Numbered from the stretch's first letter, positions 1-8,994 are shown. The stretch is DNA of 64,000 nucleotides from Natronococcus sp. A-GB1 (GCF_029688845.1 NZ_JARUKW010000021.1:1-64000), one strand, 5' to 3'. A program made the numbers and translations. Notes: generated by a model from the sequence alone, not told the origin.

Positions 1-579
1 CGCAACCGGTACCTCTTCGTCGCACAGGCACAGGGGAAAGACTTCTGGATCGAGCGGTTGAGCGAAACATGCCCGACCGAGCAGCAGGGCGAAACGCTCG
101 CATTCGGCTACCTCTCGCTTCATTTTGCGTTCGAGGCGGTGTACGACCTCCATACGACCGTGCTGCAGTTCCACCTGCTCGAGAGACAGATATGGGCCCC
201 CATCTTCGAGGAAAGCGATGACCTCCCTTCGGCGGAGGACCGCGAGCAAGCGTCCGACCGAGCAGACGACATCCGGGCGCAGTACACCACATTGTATATC
301 GCGTACCACGGGAATCGTCGCTTCGCCGAGGACTGGCTCGGTATCGAGTTCGAGACGTGGCTGGCCACCCACAAGCACGGGTCGATGGTGATCGAACTCG
401 CGGAGGACACGCTCGACGATCCAACCCAACAGCAACTTGCCGAGGAGTGGGCGCTCGAGAAGCCGGAGCTGTTCACCGATGAACCGATAGACGACCCGCT
501 CGGGGTGCTCGTCGACAGATGCTACGAGTCTCGGATAGCGGAGTTCGAGTATCTCTCAGGAAGGAGCTACAGCGGATAA
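1..579 (+). CDS. hypothetical protein, 5' end outside window
   Basis: The reading frame is open from base 1 to the stop at 577-579, so the gene starts upstream of the window; a TTG at 58 is a possible but unlikely internal start because the upstream residues (RNRYLFVAQAQGKDFWIERL) read like normal protein. The visible 192 residues are acidic (Glu/Asp rich), contain no membrane segment and no motif I recognise. The C-terminal part is rich in aromatic residues and looks helical. Function unknown. It is followed by about 550 bases without a recognisable gene. Confidence 0.7.
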   Translation, partial: RNRYLFVAQAQGKDFWIERLSETCPTEQQGETLAFGYLSLHFAFEAVYDLHTTVLQFHLLERQIWAPIFEESDDLPSAEDREQASDRADDIRAQYTTLYIAYHGNRRFAEDWLGIEFETWLATHKHGSMVIELAEDTLDDPTQQQLAEEWALEKPELFTDEPIDDPLGVLVDRCYESRIAEFEYLSGRSYSG

Positions 580-1125
580 TCGCGGCGCAGTGGTCGGTTG
601 ACGATCGGAGGACGGTGCTGGGCACGGGTCGTTTGCTCGGTCGACTTGGGTCGGCGCGGTTGGAACTCAGCTCGTTGCCGTGGCTGAATTTTCCGCGACG
701 TGTGCCACAGCTCCGTTCTCATCAGTGACGGTCTGCGGTCGCGCTCTCGCCCCGCCGAATCCGGAGCTCGAGGACGGCGGTCCAGGCAATGATGGCCGGC
801 CGGTTTTGACGAGCGGCTCGCGTCCCGGCGATTCGAGCGTTGCCCGGCGATCGACGGACGGGAGGGGCTGGGCGGGCCGTCCTGGCGCATCGGCACCCAG
901 TGTTGGGTGACGTGGGGGCCACGCGTGGCCGGCCCACGATACGGCGCTGGTGGGGACGCCGCCCGCGGACTGACGCGAGAAGCGATGCTAAGATGGGGCT
1001 GCGATCGAAATCGATTCTCGATCCGTCTTCAGCTGTTTCAATGATCTGCCTGAGTGTCAGCACTTGAAACTGACACGAGATTTTATTCAACACCTCATCT
1101 ACTGGACACACATAGTGTTGAGTGA
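580..1125. other. intergenic, no gene recognised
   Basis: High G+C sequence with several overlapping shadow frames on both strands but none with convincing protein character. The last 60 bases turn AT-rich (TTTTATTCAA at 1081-1090) and probably hold the promoter of the gene at 1126. Confidence 0.5.
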
Positions 1126-1773
1126 GTGTTAGATCATCTAGCCCCGTTTACCGAGATCATCTTTCCCGCGGTGTACGTGCTGTTTTTCCTCGGGACGCTG
1201 TGCTGTCTCGCGTTCGCCCACCGACACGTTGCACGGCAGGTCTGGCTCGCGGGGTTCTTTACGACGCTGCTGGCGGTTACACTGGTCGGGATGCCGCTGA
1301 TGCCGGTCGTCGACATGCACAAGTTCGCCGAACCGAACGACGAGGAACGGACCTATTACGAGATCCGCATCGTCGATGCGGCGGGCAACGAACTCGAGTA
1401 CGACGATCGCGCGACCCCGCCGACCAGCGGGTCGCGAACGTCGACGATCGCCGGCGACATGACCGCCGAGTACGACGACGCTGAACGGCTGGCGATGGGC
1501 GAGTTCTTTGTCTCGAACGCCATCGACCATCGGGCGGAGATCGAGTCGGGCGGGCCACCCGCCTACGAACGGTTACAGCCCCCGCGATACGTCGACGACG
1601 AGCCCTGGACCGCCGACGAGCTCGCGGCCTACGAGGCGTTCGAGGCGGTCCGCGTCTACGAACGAACGATAACGTTCACCGACGATACGACGGCGGTCGA
1701 ATCGAACGAGGAACAGCGCCTGCTTACGGTCGACGTAGCCGAGCAAACCATCACCGAACACGACAACCCATGA
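1126..1773 (+). CDS. membrane-anchored hypothetical protein paired with HTTM protein
   Basis: 215 residues from a GTG start. Two hydrophobic helices near the N terminus (about residues 8-28 and 38-58) are followed by a soluble acidic domain of about 150 residues rich in Thr, Glu and Asp. The stop overlaps the start of the next gene in an ATGA quartet at 1770-1773, so the two are almost certainly co-translated. I do not recognise a named family. By context it is a small partner of the downstream HTTM/DCC membrane protein, possibly an extracytoplasmic subunit. The start is supported only by the N-terminal helix beginning directly after it. Confidence 0.75.
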   Translation: MLDHLAPFTEIIFPAVYVLFFLGTLCCLAFAHRHVARQVWLAGFFTTLLAVTLVGMPLMPVVDMHKFAEPNDEERTYYEIRIVDAAGNELEYDDRATPPTSGSRTSTIAGDMTAEYDDAERLAMGEFFVSNAIDHRAEIESGGPPAYERLQPPRYVDDEPWTADELAAYEAFEAVRVYERTITFTDDTTAVESNEEQRLLTVDVAEQTITEHDNP

Positions 1774-3026
1774 GTGCGTTCGTCAATTACTTCGCCGACG
1801 ACAGCCGTTCGTCTCCGTTCAACCTCGCCGTCGTTCGCGTTCTCCTCGGAACCTGGGTCCTCTGGCGGGTCGTCTCGCTCGACTGGGGGTTCTACGGGGA
1901 GTGGCCCGACCACCACGTCAACGACCCGATCGCGTTCCTCCATCAGGACCTCTTTTTCGCCCTGTTGCCCTACCAGCAGTGGGTGGTCGCCGCGTTGCTG
2001 GTCTCGTTCATCGTCGGCTACAAGATCCGCTGGAGCGGCGGTCTCGCCAGTCTCCTGGTGATGCATATGCTGGCGGTCAAGTCGACGATCTACCTGGCCG
2101 GCACCGTCGAATCGCTGTTCGTCTGTGCGTATTTCATCCTGCTGTTCGCGTTCTTTCACGAAGACGATCTGCTGTCGGTCGACGCGCTCCTTCGAACCCG
2201 AAACCGGTCGCTCGAGCAGCTGAACGCGTTCCTGAAGGAGGGGCCGAACCAGGAGTACCGGCTGCGTGCACTCAGATGGGGACTGCTCGTCGTCGGATTG
2301 ATGTATCTCGGGGCCGCGTGGGGCAAGATCATGAGCGGGCCGCTCGAGATCTGGCTCTCCGGTGCCGAACTTCGACAGGACATCCTCGAGGCCCAGGTAC
2401 TGATCGGCGTCGACCGACCGCTGGCGGCGCCGATCCTCGAGGTCGAGCTGCTGGGCTGGCTCGGCTTCGTCGGCACCGCGCTGGTCCAGCTGTCGCTGAT
2501 CGTCGCGGTCCTGCTGGGGCTGCCGATCACGCTGTCCGCCCTCGGACTGCTGGGCTTTCACACGTCCGTGATCGCTACGCTCGGCCTCTACTTCATCGAT
2601 ATGTTCCTCGTTCTCGTGTTGTTCGTCGCCTGGGACGTCGGCTATCGAAAGCTTGCGGCCAACTCGAACGACGCCACGCTGGTGTACGACGAACGCTGTG
2701 CGTTCTGTGCCCGGTGTCTCTACCCGTTCAAGCACCTCGATATCAACCGTTCGGTGCAGTTTCACTCCCAGTCGGACGTACCCCCGGAGCTAGCCACTCG
2801 GGACGACGTCAACCTCGACGCGGAGATGTACCTGTTCCGGGACGGCGAGGCCTATGGCGGCTACGAGGCGTTCCGACAACTGTTCAAGCAGTTTCGGATT
2901 TTCGCACCGATTACGCTGGTGATGGCACTTCCGCCGGTCAGGACTGTCGGCAACCGAGCCTACGAGTATCTCGCCCGTAACCGAAGTCGTCGCTTCGTCT
3001 GTAATCTCGAGACGAGCCAGTCCTGA
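1770..3026 (+). CDS. HTTM-domain membrane protein fused to DCC (DUF393) redox domain
   Basis: 418 residues. The first 300 or so are multi-spanning membrane sequence of the HTTM type (horizontally transferred transmembrane domain, the family related to vitamin-K-dependent gamma-carboxylase). The C-terminal 110 residues carry the DCC/DUF393 signature LVYDERCAFCARCLYPF (Asp-x-x-Cys-x-x-Cys), a thioredoxin-like redox domain. HTTM and DCC genes are often neighbours in bacteria and archaea; here they are one polypeptide. Substrate unknown; a coupled membrane redox or carboxylation-like reaction is inference. It follows its partner gene by a four-base overlap, forming a two-gene operon. Confidence 0.85.
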   Translation: MSAFVNYFADDSRSSPFNLAVVRVLLGTWVLWRVVSLDWGFYGEWPDHHVNDPIAFLHQDLFFALLPYQQWVVAALLVSFIVGYKIRWSGGLASLLVMHMLAVKSTIYLAGTVESLFVCAYFILLFAFFHEDDLLSVDALLRTRNRSLEQLNAFLKEGPNQEYRLRALRWGLLVVGLMYLGAAWGKIMSGPLEIWLSGAELRQDILEAQVLIGVDRPLAAPILEVELLGWLGFVGTALVQLSLIVAVLLGLPITLSALGLLGFHTSVIATLGLYFIDMFLVLVLFVAWDVGYRKLAANSNDATLVYDERCAFCARCLYPFKHLDINRSVQFHSQSDVPPELATRDDVNLDAEMYLFRDGEAYGGYEAFRQLFKQFRIFAPITLVMALPPVRTVGNRAYEYLARNRSRRFVCNLETSQS

Positions 3027-3090
3027 GTGGGCCGCGGGCCGTTCGGTACAAACGCCAGTGGTAGCAATAAGTTCTCTCGAAACACTTGAC

Positions 3091-3165
3091 GGATGGAACG
3101 AGGGGCTACAAGCGGAGTAGGCCGAGTGCCTCGGGCTTGGCCTCGAGGGAGTTCACTATTTGCAC
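3091..3165 (+). mobile_element. possible IS200/IS605-type right-end remnant
   Basis: The bases read like the tail of a TnpB-type gene (GTRGYKRSRPSASGL) followed by an imperfect hairpin, CCTCGGGC at 3129-3136 against GCCTCGAGG at 3140-3148, then GAGTTCAC. This arrangement (gene end, stable GC hairpin, short tail) is typical of haloarchaeal IS200/IS605 right ends. No tnpB or tnpA body remains upstream. Low confidence, by recollection of such ends only. Confidence 0.3.
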
Positions 3166-3283
3166 AGTACAAATCACAGTCCGAAATCATTCACTCACAT
3201 GTATCGGCACGAAACTCATTTGTCGGGCAGGCTCACGGCACCGTCGTAATACCGATCGACGGTACACCGACAGCGGCTACTGG

Positions 3284-3436
3284 TCAGTCGAACCACTCGA
3301 CGTACTCCTCGCAGGCCGTACAGGCCGCCCGCGTCGCCCACCCCTCCCCACGATCGTGGTCGGTCGGCGAAACTTTCGCCACGTGGATCTCCACGGCACC
3401 ACAGTCGGGACACTGGGAGGGAATCGGTTTCGCCAT
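3284..3436 (-). CDS. 50-residue CxxC zinc protein, copy 1
   Basis: Encodes MAKPIPSQCPDCGAVEIHVA and so on, ending in EEYVEWFD. Two pairs, CPDC and CTAC, about 30 residues apart, form a likely zinc ribbon. A TATA-like CAGTTATAACG about 30 bases upstream of the ATG fits a very short leader. A second copy at 8842-8994 differs at only six residues, and both cysteine pairs are intact in each, so both copies look functional. Belongs to the class of very short haloarchaeal CPxCG proteins; the exact role is unknown. Confidence 0.8.
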   Translation of the reverse strand: MAKPIPSQCPDCGAVEIHVAKVSPTDHDRGEGWATRAACTACEEYVEWFD

Positions 3437-3590
3437 CTGACTCAATCTTGGTCGTGAGCGTTATAACTGTACCTCCTGTCGTGTTTGAGACCTGAGCTGT
3501 CGCAGCGACTGGCAAGCGGACAGCTGCGACGCCGACCGTACAGTTTGGCCGTTAGTCTCGAACTCGAGCGAATCGGGCTTTGAGGACCCC
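3284..3590. repeat. segmental duplication of about 300 bp (partner 8842-9150)
   Basis: Besides the zinc-protein gene, the 150 bases upstream are shared with 8995-9150, including CTGTACCTCCTGTCG and TCGAACTCGAGCGAATCGGG. In copy 1 an orc1/cdc6 remnant follows immediately. Confidence 0.8.
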
Positions 3591-3840
3591 GCTTCGACGA
3601 AACGGCACCCGACGCGAGCCGCTTTGCCGACAAGGCCCCACTCGACCCACGCTCAGACTTCGCCGAGATTCACGCCCGCGAGACCCAGGAGCGCGAGCTA
3701 GCGCGGCTGCTCAACGGCAGCCACGACGGCCCGCCGGAGACCGGGAAACCGCTGCCGACGCGACGCGTCTGTCAGGCGTTCGCCGCCCGCCACGACCGGA
3801 TCGCCGTCGGGGGTGTGACTCCGAAGGAGTGTCACCACCC
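3591..3840 (+). pseudogene. orc1/cdc6 fragment 1
   Basis: Translates to stretches such as FDETAPDASRFADKAPLDP, EIHARETQERELARLLNG and TRRVCQAFAARHDRIAV, which align with residues 8 to about 89 of the intact Orc1/Cdc6 at 12373. The nine residues before the Walker A loop are deleted and the loop itself is altered (GPPETGKP instead of GPPGTGKT), with the frame lost near 3820. No start, no AAA+ core and no winged helix remain. Confidence 0.85.
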
Positions 3841-4247
3841 TCGTTCGCGCCGCCACCAGGACCGCGCCGAGCTGACCGGTGAACCGAAGGGGCTTACGGG
3901 TCCGGGAGGCCGAAGAGCCCGCGAGAGCCGGCCGACGATGACGTCTTCCGAGTCGGTGTGCGAGCCGAAGGTGCCCTCGAACGCGTCTCACGAAGTGGTT
4001 TCAGACCAGGCGTCGGTGACTCAGCCGACATGGCGGTCTGGGAACCTAACGCCGTCCCTTCTATCAACTAATAGAGGTGGGGGAGAGCGCGGCGATGAAT
4101 ACAGCGCACGAATGCACCACGAGCGTCGACTGGATCGGCGACAGCGGTGCTCGTTCACTACAGCCGGAGCAGTTACCAGGGCGGTTATCATTTTCGGTGG
4201 CTGTTGACAAAAGCTGCGTGAGAACCCCTGTCCTGAGGCTGGAGGGG
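3841..4247. other. intergenic, no gene recognised
   Basis: High G+C with scattered stops in all frames. The first bases may continue the decayed orc1/cdc6 fragment (GTGACTCCGAAGGAGTGTCA resembles the CRTL region). Nothing else is recognisable. Confidence 0.4.
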
Positions 4248-4481
4248 CTACTCCCTCCGGTTGGGAGTAATACCTAGCTCGGAGAAGGATGGAGTCGGTT
4301 CAACCGACTCACCACATTTTGGGCAGACGTTCATGTCGTTCATGATGTATGTTTCCCGACAATCGGAACACGTGTAAAGATCGACCGAGCGCTTCTTATC
4401 GGAGTCTGACACCTGAGCTTTGGGCTCCGGCTCTGGCTTAGTAACAGCACCCATGATCTGTTCGATAATCTGTGACATCAT
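4248..4481 (-). CDS. small zinc-ribbon protein
   Basis: 77 residues beginning MMSQIIEQIMGAVTKPEPEP, with CSDC and CPKC pairs (YTCSDCRETYIMNDMNVCPKC) forming a zinc ribbon in the second half. The N-terminal helix and a Pro/Glu linker precede it. The ATG pair at 4476-4481 is chosen because the codons further upstream read as non-conserved sequence. Small zinc-ribbon proteins with this N terminus are common in haloarchaea; function unknown. It is flanked by a dead transposase and dead orc1/cdc6 fragments. Confidence 0.7.
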   Translation of the reverse strand: MMSQIIEQIMGAVTKPEPEPKAQVSDSDKKRSVDLYTCSDCRETYIMNDMNVCPKCGESVEPTPSFSELGITPNRRE

Positions 4482-4539
4482 CTTTGGTTGATTCGGTAAA
4501 CAACAAGACAGGTGATAAATATGCTGTGCAGTCACACTC

Positions 4540-4850
4540 GATCAAACGCAACGACACTGTCTGGTGTAGCACCTCCGCAACTGACGTCTTTCCATCGAGC
4601 GATCGATGCGGTCTCTGGCGGTTATATGCGGTGCAGGCGCACTCCCACGGCCTACCGACCGTGGATACGCACCGGGCCAACAGCGTACCACTCCGCAAGC
4701 TTATCTCCCCGAAACTCGGCGAGGAGTGAGTTGCGCCCGGCGTCTCGCTGATCATGTGGACCGCCAGCGCTACTGCTGGCGATCCAGTGTGTTTCGGCCC
4801 GCTGGTCCACAGCGTCGAGGACCGCCGAGTACACGTCCAACGGGTGGCGT
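4540..4850 (-). pseudogene. decayed rve-type transposase fragment
   Basis: Two frames on the minus strand carry recognisable pieces of an integrase-core transposase: DVYSAVLDAV (the usual VDVYSR strand), EFRGDKLAEWYA, and at the C terminus YNRQRPHRSLDGKTSVAEVL, the typical tail of IS3/IS481-type transposases. Frameshifts and stops separate them. No inverted repeats were identified. Confidence 0.65.
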
Positions 4851-4877
4851 GAGCGGAGCGACAGCTCCTCACCCTCT

Positions 4878-5182
4878 GCTCAGGAACGGGAGCTAGCGAC
4901 CATCCACAACGGCGTCCACGACCGCTCCCTGCCGCCGACAGTCTCGGTGTCCGGCCTGCCGAAGACCGAGAAGACGCTCACCACACGAGATCTATCGGGA
5001 GTTCCCCACGCGCCACGATCGGGCCGACGTCGAGGACGTCACCACACCGAGTGCCGGACGCGGTCTAGCGCGCCACCGAGATCTATTACAAGCTCTCGGG
5101 CGAGAACCGGAAGGCCGACGAGGGGCTCGACGGCGTCTGCGAGGGGATCTGGGCGGCGCCCGAGGCCTGCCCGAGTGGGCAA
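4878..5182 (+). pseudogene. orc1/cdc6 fragment 2
   Basis: AQERELATIHNGVHDRSLPP, then a ruined Walker A (GLPKTEKTLTTR where the intact gene has GPPGTGKTLTTR), then after frameshifts GENRKADEGLDGVCEGIWAA and PEW. Corresponds to residues 38 to about 139 of the intact Orc1/Cdc6 at 12373. Confidence 0.85.
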
Positions 5183-5407
5183 CACACCGACGGTACAGGA
5201 CTGCAGTGACCCAGTCTACAGCACCGACCGTGGAGCGACAGTCCGCACAGCGGGCGATCTCGACGACCGCTATCCATTCCCTCCACTAAACTTCATTTTC
5301 CAGCCTCTGAAACTGATACTCTAATCACATATGCAATCACAATGGGAAATATTCCCAAAACTAATGGATAATCTTATATGATCTATATTCGTTCACTATA
5401 ATGTATT

Positions 5408-6487
5408 ATGAGACGACGCAGTGCACTCAAGTTACTCGGCAGCGCCGCGGGGGCAGGAATGTTCGCAACGACAGTCAGCGCGGACGATTCGTTGCCTCGC
5501 GAGGAGACACGTCGGTTCTACACCCACCAGGAGGTCCAAGAGTTGCTCGGGGACTTCGAGCAGCGGGCACGCCGCCCGTTCGAACTCGAGAAGATCGGCG
5601 AGAGCCTCGAAGGCCGCGACCTGACCGTCGCCCGCGTCGGCAGCGGCGAGACGGACGTGTTCTTCGTCTCCGAACAGCACGGCGACGAGCCCACCGGCAC
5701 CAACGCCCTCCTCGCGGAGCTGCGGGAGCTCGCGACCTCGGGGAGCCCGTTCGCGAGAACGGTCACCGAGGCGCTGACCGTCCACGTCCTGCCGATGCAG
5801 AACCCGGACGGGGCGATGCGCAACCAGCGCGCGAACGCCCGGCCCGAGGACTACACGTGGGAGGACCCGTTCGAGGGCACACAGAGCGGTCCCGCCGACC
5901 CGAACCGCCAGCACTACTACGAACTCCCCGAGGCGGAGTTGCCCGGCCCAAAACCCGACGAGAACCCCTCGCCCGAGACGCAGGCGATGCTCGAGTACGC
6001 TCTCGACCTGGAACCTCTGTGGGTCTCGGACCTCCACACCCAGAGCGGGATGTACTACGACGAGGACGAGAACCCCGGCGACATGTTCCACTCGTCGAAC
6101 TTCTGGCCGATCGCGGACGCCGTCGGCACCGACGAGATCGAGCTCTCCCAGCGCCTCAACGTCGCGATGTACGATCACGCCGAGGGGAAGGCCAACGCCC
6201 AGCTCTCGGTCTATCCGGGCGGCGACACGGTCAACATCGCCCGCAACGCCTACGGCGCCTACGGCTTCGGCAGCATCCTCAACGAGATGACCGGCCAGAC
6301 CGGCGACCGCGGCGAGCGCATGGAGGGCCAGATGGTCCGCATCATGCGCAACGAGAACCGCGCCATCCTCGAGGAGACCGCTGACGGGACGCTCTTCGAG
6401 CGCGACCCCGACCGCGCCGAGGAGATCCCGGATCGCCCGGGTTTCGGTGAGGACGGCGACTGGCCCTGGGAAGCGACCACGGAGTAA
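5408..6487 (+). CDS. secreted M14-family zinc carboxypeptidase
   Basis: 359 residues. The N terminus MRRRSALKLLGSAAGAG is a twin-arginine signal with a short hydrophobic stretch and cleavage likely near VSA-DD, so export is by the Tat route. The mature part has the M14 zinc motif His91-x-x-Glu94 (QHGDEPTG), a substrate-binding NPDGAMRNQRAN segment (about 132-143), a third zinc ligand candidate in SDLHTQSG (His210) and a late acidic candidate for the catalytic Glu in ILNEMTG. The family removes C-terminal residues from peptides or cleaves peptidoglycan-like substrates; in a haloarchaeon a proteolytic role is likelier. An AT-rich promoter (TATATGATC) lies directly upstream. It stands alone among decayed sequences. 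Confidence 0.88.
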   Translation: MRRRSALKLLGSAAGAGMFATTVSADDSLPREETRRFYTHQEVQELLGDFEQRARRPFELEKIGESLEGRDLTVARVGSGETDVFFVSEQHGDEPTGTNALLAELRELATSGSPFARTVTEALTVHVLPMQNPDGAMRNQRANARPEDYTWEDPFEGTQSGPADPNRQHYYELPEAELPGPKPDENPSPETQAMLEYALDLEPLWVSDLHTQSGMYYDEDENPGDMFHSSNFWPIADAVGTDEIELSQRLNVAMYDHAEGKANAQLSVYPGGDTVNIARNAYGAYGFGSILNEMTGQTGDRGERMEGQMVRIMRNENRAILEETADGTLFERDPDRAEEIPDRPGFGEDGDWPWEATTE

Positions 6488-6800
6488 GCAGCCCGGCTGT
6501 CCAGCAGGTCGATCGTTTTTATTGTGTCAGCCGCCGTGTCACACCGTCGCCGTGTCGACGGCCGCGATCGCAGAGCGTTCTTTCGACACCGACTCGATCA
6601 CGCCCGCTCTGGCTGTCACCTGTCCCTCGCTCGCAGCCACCTCCCGTTCGAAGCCGACACCGACCCACGACGGAGAGAGTTCGGTGCCCGTCGAGTAGGA
6701 GTGGTGACCGAGTTACACCACAGCAGGTACACCGTGGAGGCGGGCTGGGCGATACGTTCCTCGCTGTCACGCCACTCCCACCGGCAATCGCGATCGTCCG
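6488..6800. other. intergenic, no gene recognised
   Basis: High G+C. A long plus-strand frame crosses this stretch but is Arg/Ser/Gly rich and lacks protein character, so I regard it as a shadow. No RNA gene is seen. Confidence 0.4.
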
Positions 6801-6895
6801 CCCAAGTACGACGACCTCGTCGACGAGACAGCGCCGGGCGAGAGCCTCTTTACCGACAAGGGCGCGCTCGACCCGCTGGTCGATCCCACCGAGGT
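6801..6895 (+). pseudogene. orc1/cdc6 fragment 3
   Basis: PKYDDLVDETAPGESLFTDK followed by GALDPLVDPTEV aligns with residues 3-33 of the intact Orc1/Cdc6 (SKYDDLFDETAPDASLFADK). The sequence diverges completely after that, so only the extreme N-terminal part survives. Confidence 0.85.
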
Positions 6896-7008
6896 GGTCC
6901 CTCGAGCCGACCAGGCACCTGTCATCGCGAAGGGCTTCGTTCGGGCCACCGATCTTGGGTTTGGTGTCCTCGGCCGGACGACTCGTTCGCGTCGTTCGGC
7001 AAACGATG

Positions 7009-7140
7009 GCCGGCGGTATTCAGTACCGAAAACTCGAGCGGTCACGACGCTCGTGGCAACTGGTCGAAGAGATTATCGGATGACGAACTTCGATCGCAGA
7101 TCGGTGACCGGCCCGTCCTTCTCAGGGGAGTACACCAAAC
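7009..7140. repeat. duplicate of the 3' end of the O-antigen-ligase-like gene and flank
   Basis: About 125 bases match 9235-9369, including CGAGCGGTCACGACGCTCGT and AGATTATCGGATGACGAACT. In the intact copy these are the stop, the last 20 or so codons of the ligase-like gene and its downstream flank. Here the rest of the gene is missing. Confidence 0.85.
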
Positions 7141-7147
7141 CCTGAAC

Positions 7148-7468
7148 TCACTCATCGATCTCGGCGAGGCTCTCGATCTTCATCCCCTCGATCCGCTCAA
7201 CAATGCCGTCGAGTTCGCCATCAAGCCCGGTGGCGAACTCCTCGGTACGATCAGTCGTGACGGCGCCCTGGCTCGACGGCTCGATCAGGTTCTCTTCTTC
7301 GAGGACACGCAACGAGTAGCGGATTTTGTGATGGGGATACCCCGACTCGGTGGACATCGTCTCGATTCCGATCGGCTCGTCCTCGAGGACCATTTGCAGC
7401 ACCTGTACGTGGCGCTCCAGCAGTTCTACGTCCCTCTCGAGTCGATCGAGCAGGGTGGGTGGTACCAT
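7148..7468 (-). CDS. winged-helix transcriptional regulator
   Basis: 106 residues: an N-terminal amphipathic helix (LLDRLERDVELLERHVQVLQ), a winged helix-turn-helix (about 24-75; GIETMSTESGYPHHKIRYSL then RVLEEENLIEPSSQGAVTT) and a C-terminal helix. This is the layout of small haloarchaeal predicted transcriptional regulators that respond to unknown cues. Monocistronic, with a decayed ligase tail directly downstream. Confidence 0.75.
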   Translation of the reverse strand: MVPPTLLDRLERDVELLERHVQVLQMVLEDEPIGIETMSTESGYPHHKIRYSLRVLEEENLIEPSSQGAVTTDRTEEFATGLDGELDGIVERIEGMKIESLAEIDE

Positions 7469-7713
7469 TCCGGTAGTACTGGTAACTCTTGCTTTCGTTC
7501 TCAGCCCAGCTCAACGAGTCCTCACTCCTGGAGTGGCCATCGGTCGACACCGAGTCCACAACTCCCAGGAGCGGAAGGGCGTCTCGTCGGGACTCGGAGC
7601 CCAGCCCGTGCGTGTATCCTCTCCCCCGAGGCTCGAGACGACGTGGGCCAGTTCACGACGACCCGTCGGTCTCGAGGTCGAGGATTTAGTACCCGCTTCC
7701 CGTACCAGCGGCT

Positions 7714-8490
7714 ATGGCCGATCCGATCCAGACCGGCGTGACACCCACCTGCCCCGCCTGCGAGGCGCCACTCACGTCCCGGGCCGACGCGCTTCACTGT
7801 CCGGCCTGTAGTGAAACGGTGCCGGTCGTCGACGGGATCCCCCGCTTTCCGGTCGCCGTCGAGCAGTCGGCCGGCCCACCGGTGTTCGACGCGCTGGCGT
7901 CGATCTATGAGACGCCGCTGTGGTTTCCCGTGGTGTACCGCGTGCTCGGCGGCCCACGCGCCCCCATCGATGACCGGTCGACGATCGTCGAGGCGTTGGA
8001 CGTCGCCGGGGGCGACGTCCTCGACGTGGCCTGTGGCACCGGGCGAGTGACGCGCGTGCTCGCCGCCGACGCGGCCGCCGTCTGGGGGATCGACCTCTCG
8101 CTGGAGATGTTACGACGCGCCCGGCGGGACGCCATGCGAGACGGGCATGACAACGTGGTCGTTGCGCGAATGAACGCCGAGGATCTTTGCTTCGAGGACG
8201 AGGCGTTCGAGGGCGTCGCCTGTGGCTGGGCGCTGCACCTGTTCGCCGATATTCCGACGACCGTCGCGGAGATCCAGCGCGTGCTGGCCCCCGGCGGGCG
8301 GTTCGCCGGCACGACGCTCAGCGCGGAGTCGCCGCTGGCCCTGCCCGCTGCGCAGTACGGACTCGCACAGACGATCGGCGCACACGTCTTCGACCACGAG
8401 GAGCTTCGCGACCTCCTGCTGGAGACGGGGTTTCGGACGGTCCAGCTCGAGCGCTACGGCGCGGCACTGTTTTTCAGCGCGCGGAAGTGA
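7714..8490 (+). CDS. class I SAM-dependent methyltransferase with N-terminal zinc ribbon
   Basis: 258 residues. The start MADPIQTGVTPTCPACEAPL opens a Trm112-like zinc ribbon with two CPAC pairs (about residues 13 and 30). The Rossmann methyltransferase follows: motif I VLDVACGTGRVTRVL (about 106-120), motif II acidic residue in WGIDLS, and a late LAPGGRFAGTTL strand typical of UbiE/Methyltransf_11 enzymes. The acceptor is unknown; similar proteins methylate quinones or small lipids, but nothing nearby decides this. Monocistronic. Confidence 0.85.
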   Translation: MADPIQTGVTPTCPACEAPLTSRADALHCPACSETVPVVDGIPRFPVAVEQSAGPPVFDALASIYETPLWFPVVYRVLGGPRAPIDDRSTIVEALDVAGGDVLDVACGTGRVTRVLAADAAAVWGIDLSLEMLRRARRDAMRDGHDNVVVARMNAEDLCFEDEAFEGVACGWALHLFADIPTTVAEIQRVLAPGGRFAGTTLSAESPLALPAAQYGLAQTIGAHVFDHEELRDLLLETGFRTVQLERYGAALFFSARK

Positions 8491-8547
8491 GCGCAGGAAG
8501 TGGTAGACGGCTTCGGATCGCTTGGAACGGCTCGCTCCGATCACCGA

Positions 8548-8640
8548 CTGTGAAACGTCGCTCGGAGATCGGTCGCTGGGCCGTCGGCGGGCGAGTACAA
8601 CAACAGCTACCGAGACACACTCCCGCATGATCGAGATGGG
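8548..8640 (-). pseudogene. 3'-terminal fragment of O-antigen-ligase-like gene
   Basis: GAGATCGGTCGCTGGGCCGT, GAGTACAACAACAG and GCATGATCGAGATGGGG align with the start of the intact minus-strand gene end at 9325-9410, with point changes. Only about 30 C-terminal codons are represented and the frame is not maintained. Confidence 0.6.
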
Positions 8641-8841
8641 GGTGCCCTGTCGAAACACAGTGACTCGACGCTTGGCAAGGGGGCCAAACGACGATAGAGG
8701 AGTGCCCTCGATGTCGGTCCCCAATAGGTCTCCCGGCTCGTGAGCGCGACGCGCAGGGACCTGAGACTCCGGCTCCCGTCCGGTGCTCGAGCGCCTACCT
8801 GACAGGCGATCACTTTGACGTGGGACGCAGCGTCCCGGCGT

Positions 8842-8994
8842 TCAGTCGAACCACTCGACGTACTCCTCGCAGGCCTCACAGGCCGCCCGCGTCACCCACC
8901 CCTCGCCCCGGTCGTGGTCGGTCGGCGAGACGTTCGCCACGTGGATATCCATGGCACCACAGTCGGGACACTGGGAGGGAATCGGTTGCGCCAT
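8842..8994 (-). CDS. 50-residue CxxC zinc protein, copy 2
   Basis: MAQPIPSQCPDCGAMDIHVA at the N terminus, EACEEYVEWFD at the C terminus; CPDC and CEAC pairs retained. It is the second copy of the gene at 3284, with the same upstream bases including TACAGTTATGACG as a weak TATA-like element. The six substitutions (for example V15M, E16D) are conservative and the length is identical, which argues for continued selection after duplication. Confidence 0.8.
   Translation of the reverse strand: MAQPIPSQCPDCGAMDIHVANVSPTDHDRGEGWVTRAACEACEEYVEWFD

Noticed and set aside
1656-2765. A 369-codon minus-strand frame opposite the HTTM gene
   Set aside because: Gln/Glu/Asp-rich antisense shadow without motifs, while the plus strand has clear membrane helices and the DCC motif.
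5401-6384. A 327-codon frame overlapping the M14 peptidase in another frame
   Set aside because: Arg/Pro-rich mirror of a high-G+C gene; the peptidase frame has signal peptide and zinc motifs.
6524-7741. A 405-codon plus-strand frame
   Set aside because: Composition is Arg/Ser-rich shadow sequence; it runs over an orc1/cdc6 fragment, a repeat and antisense to the winged-helix gene at 7148.
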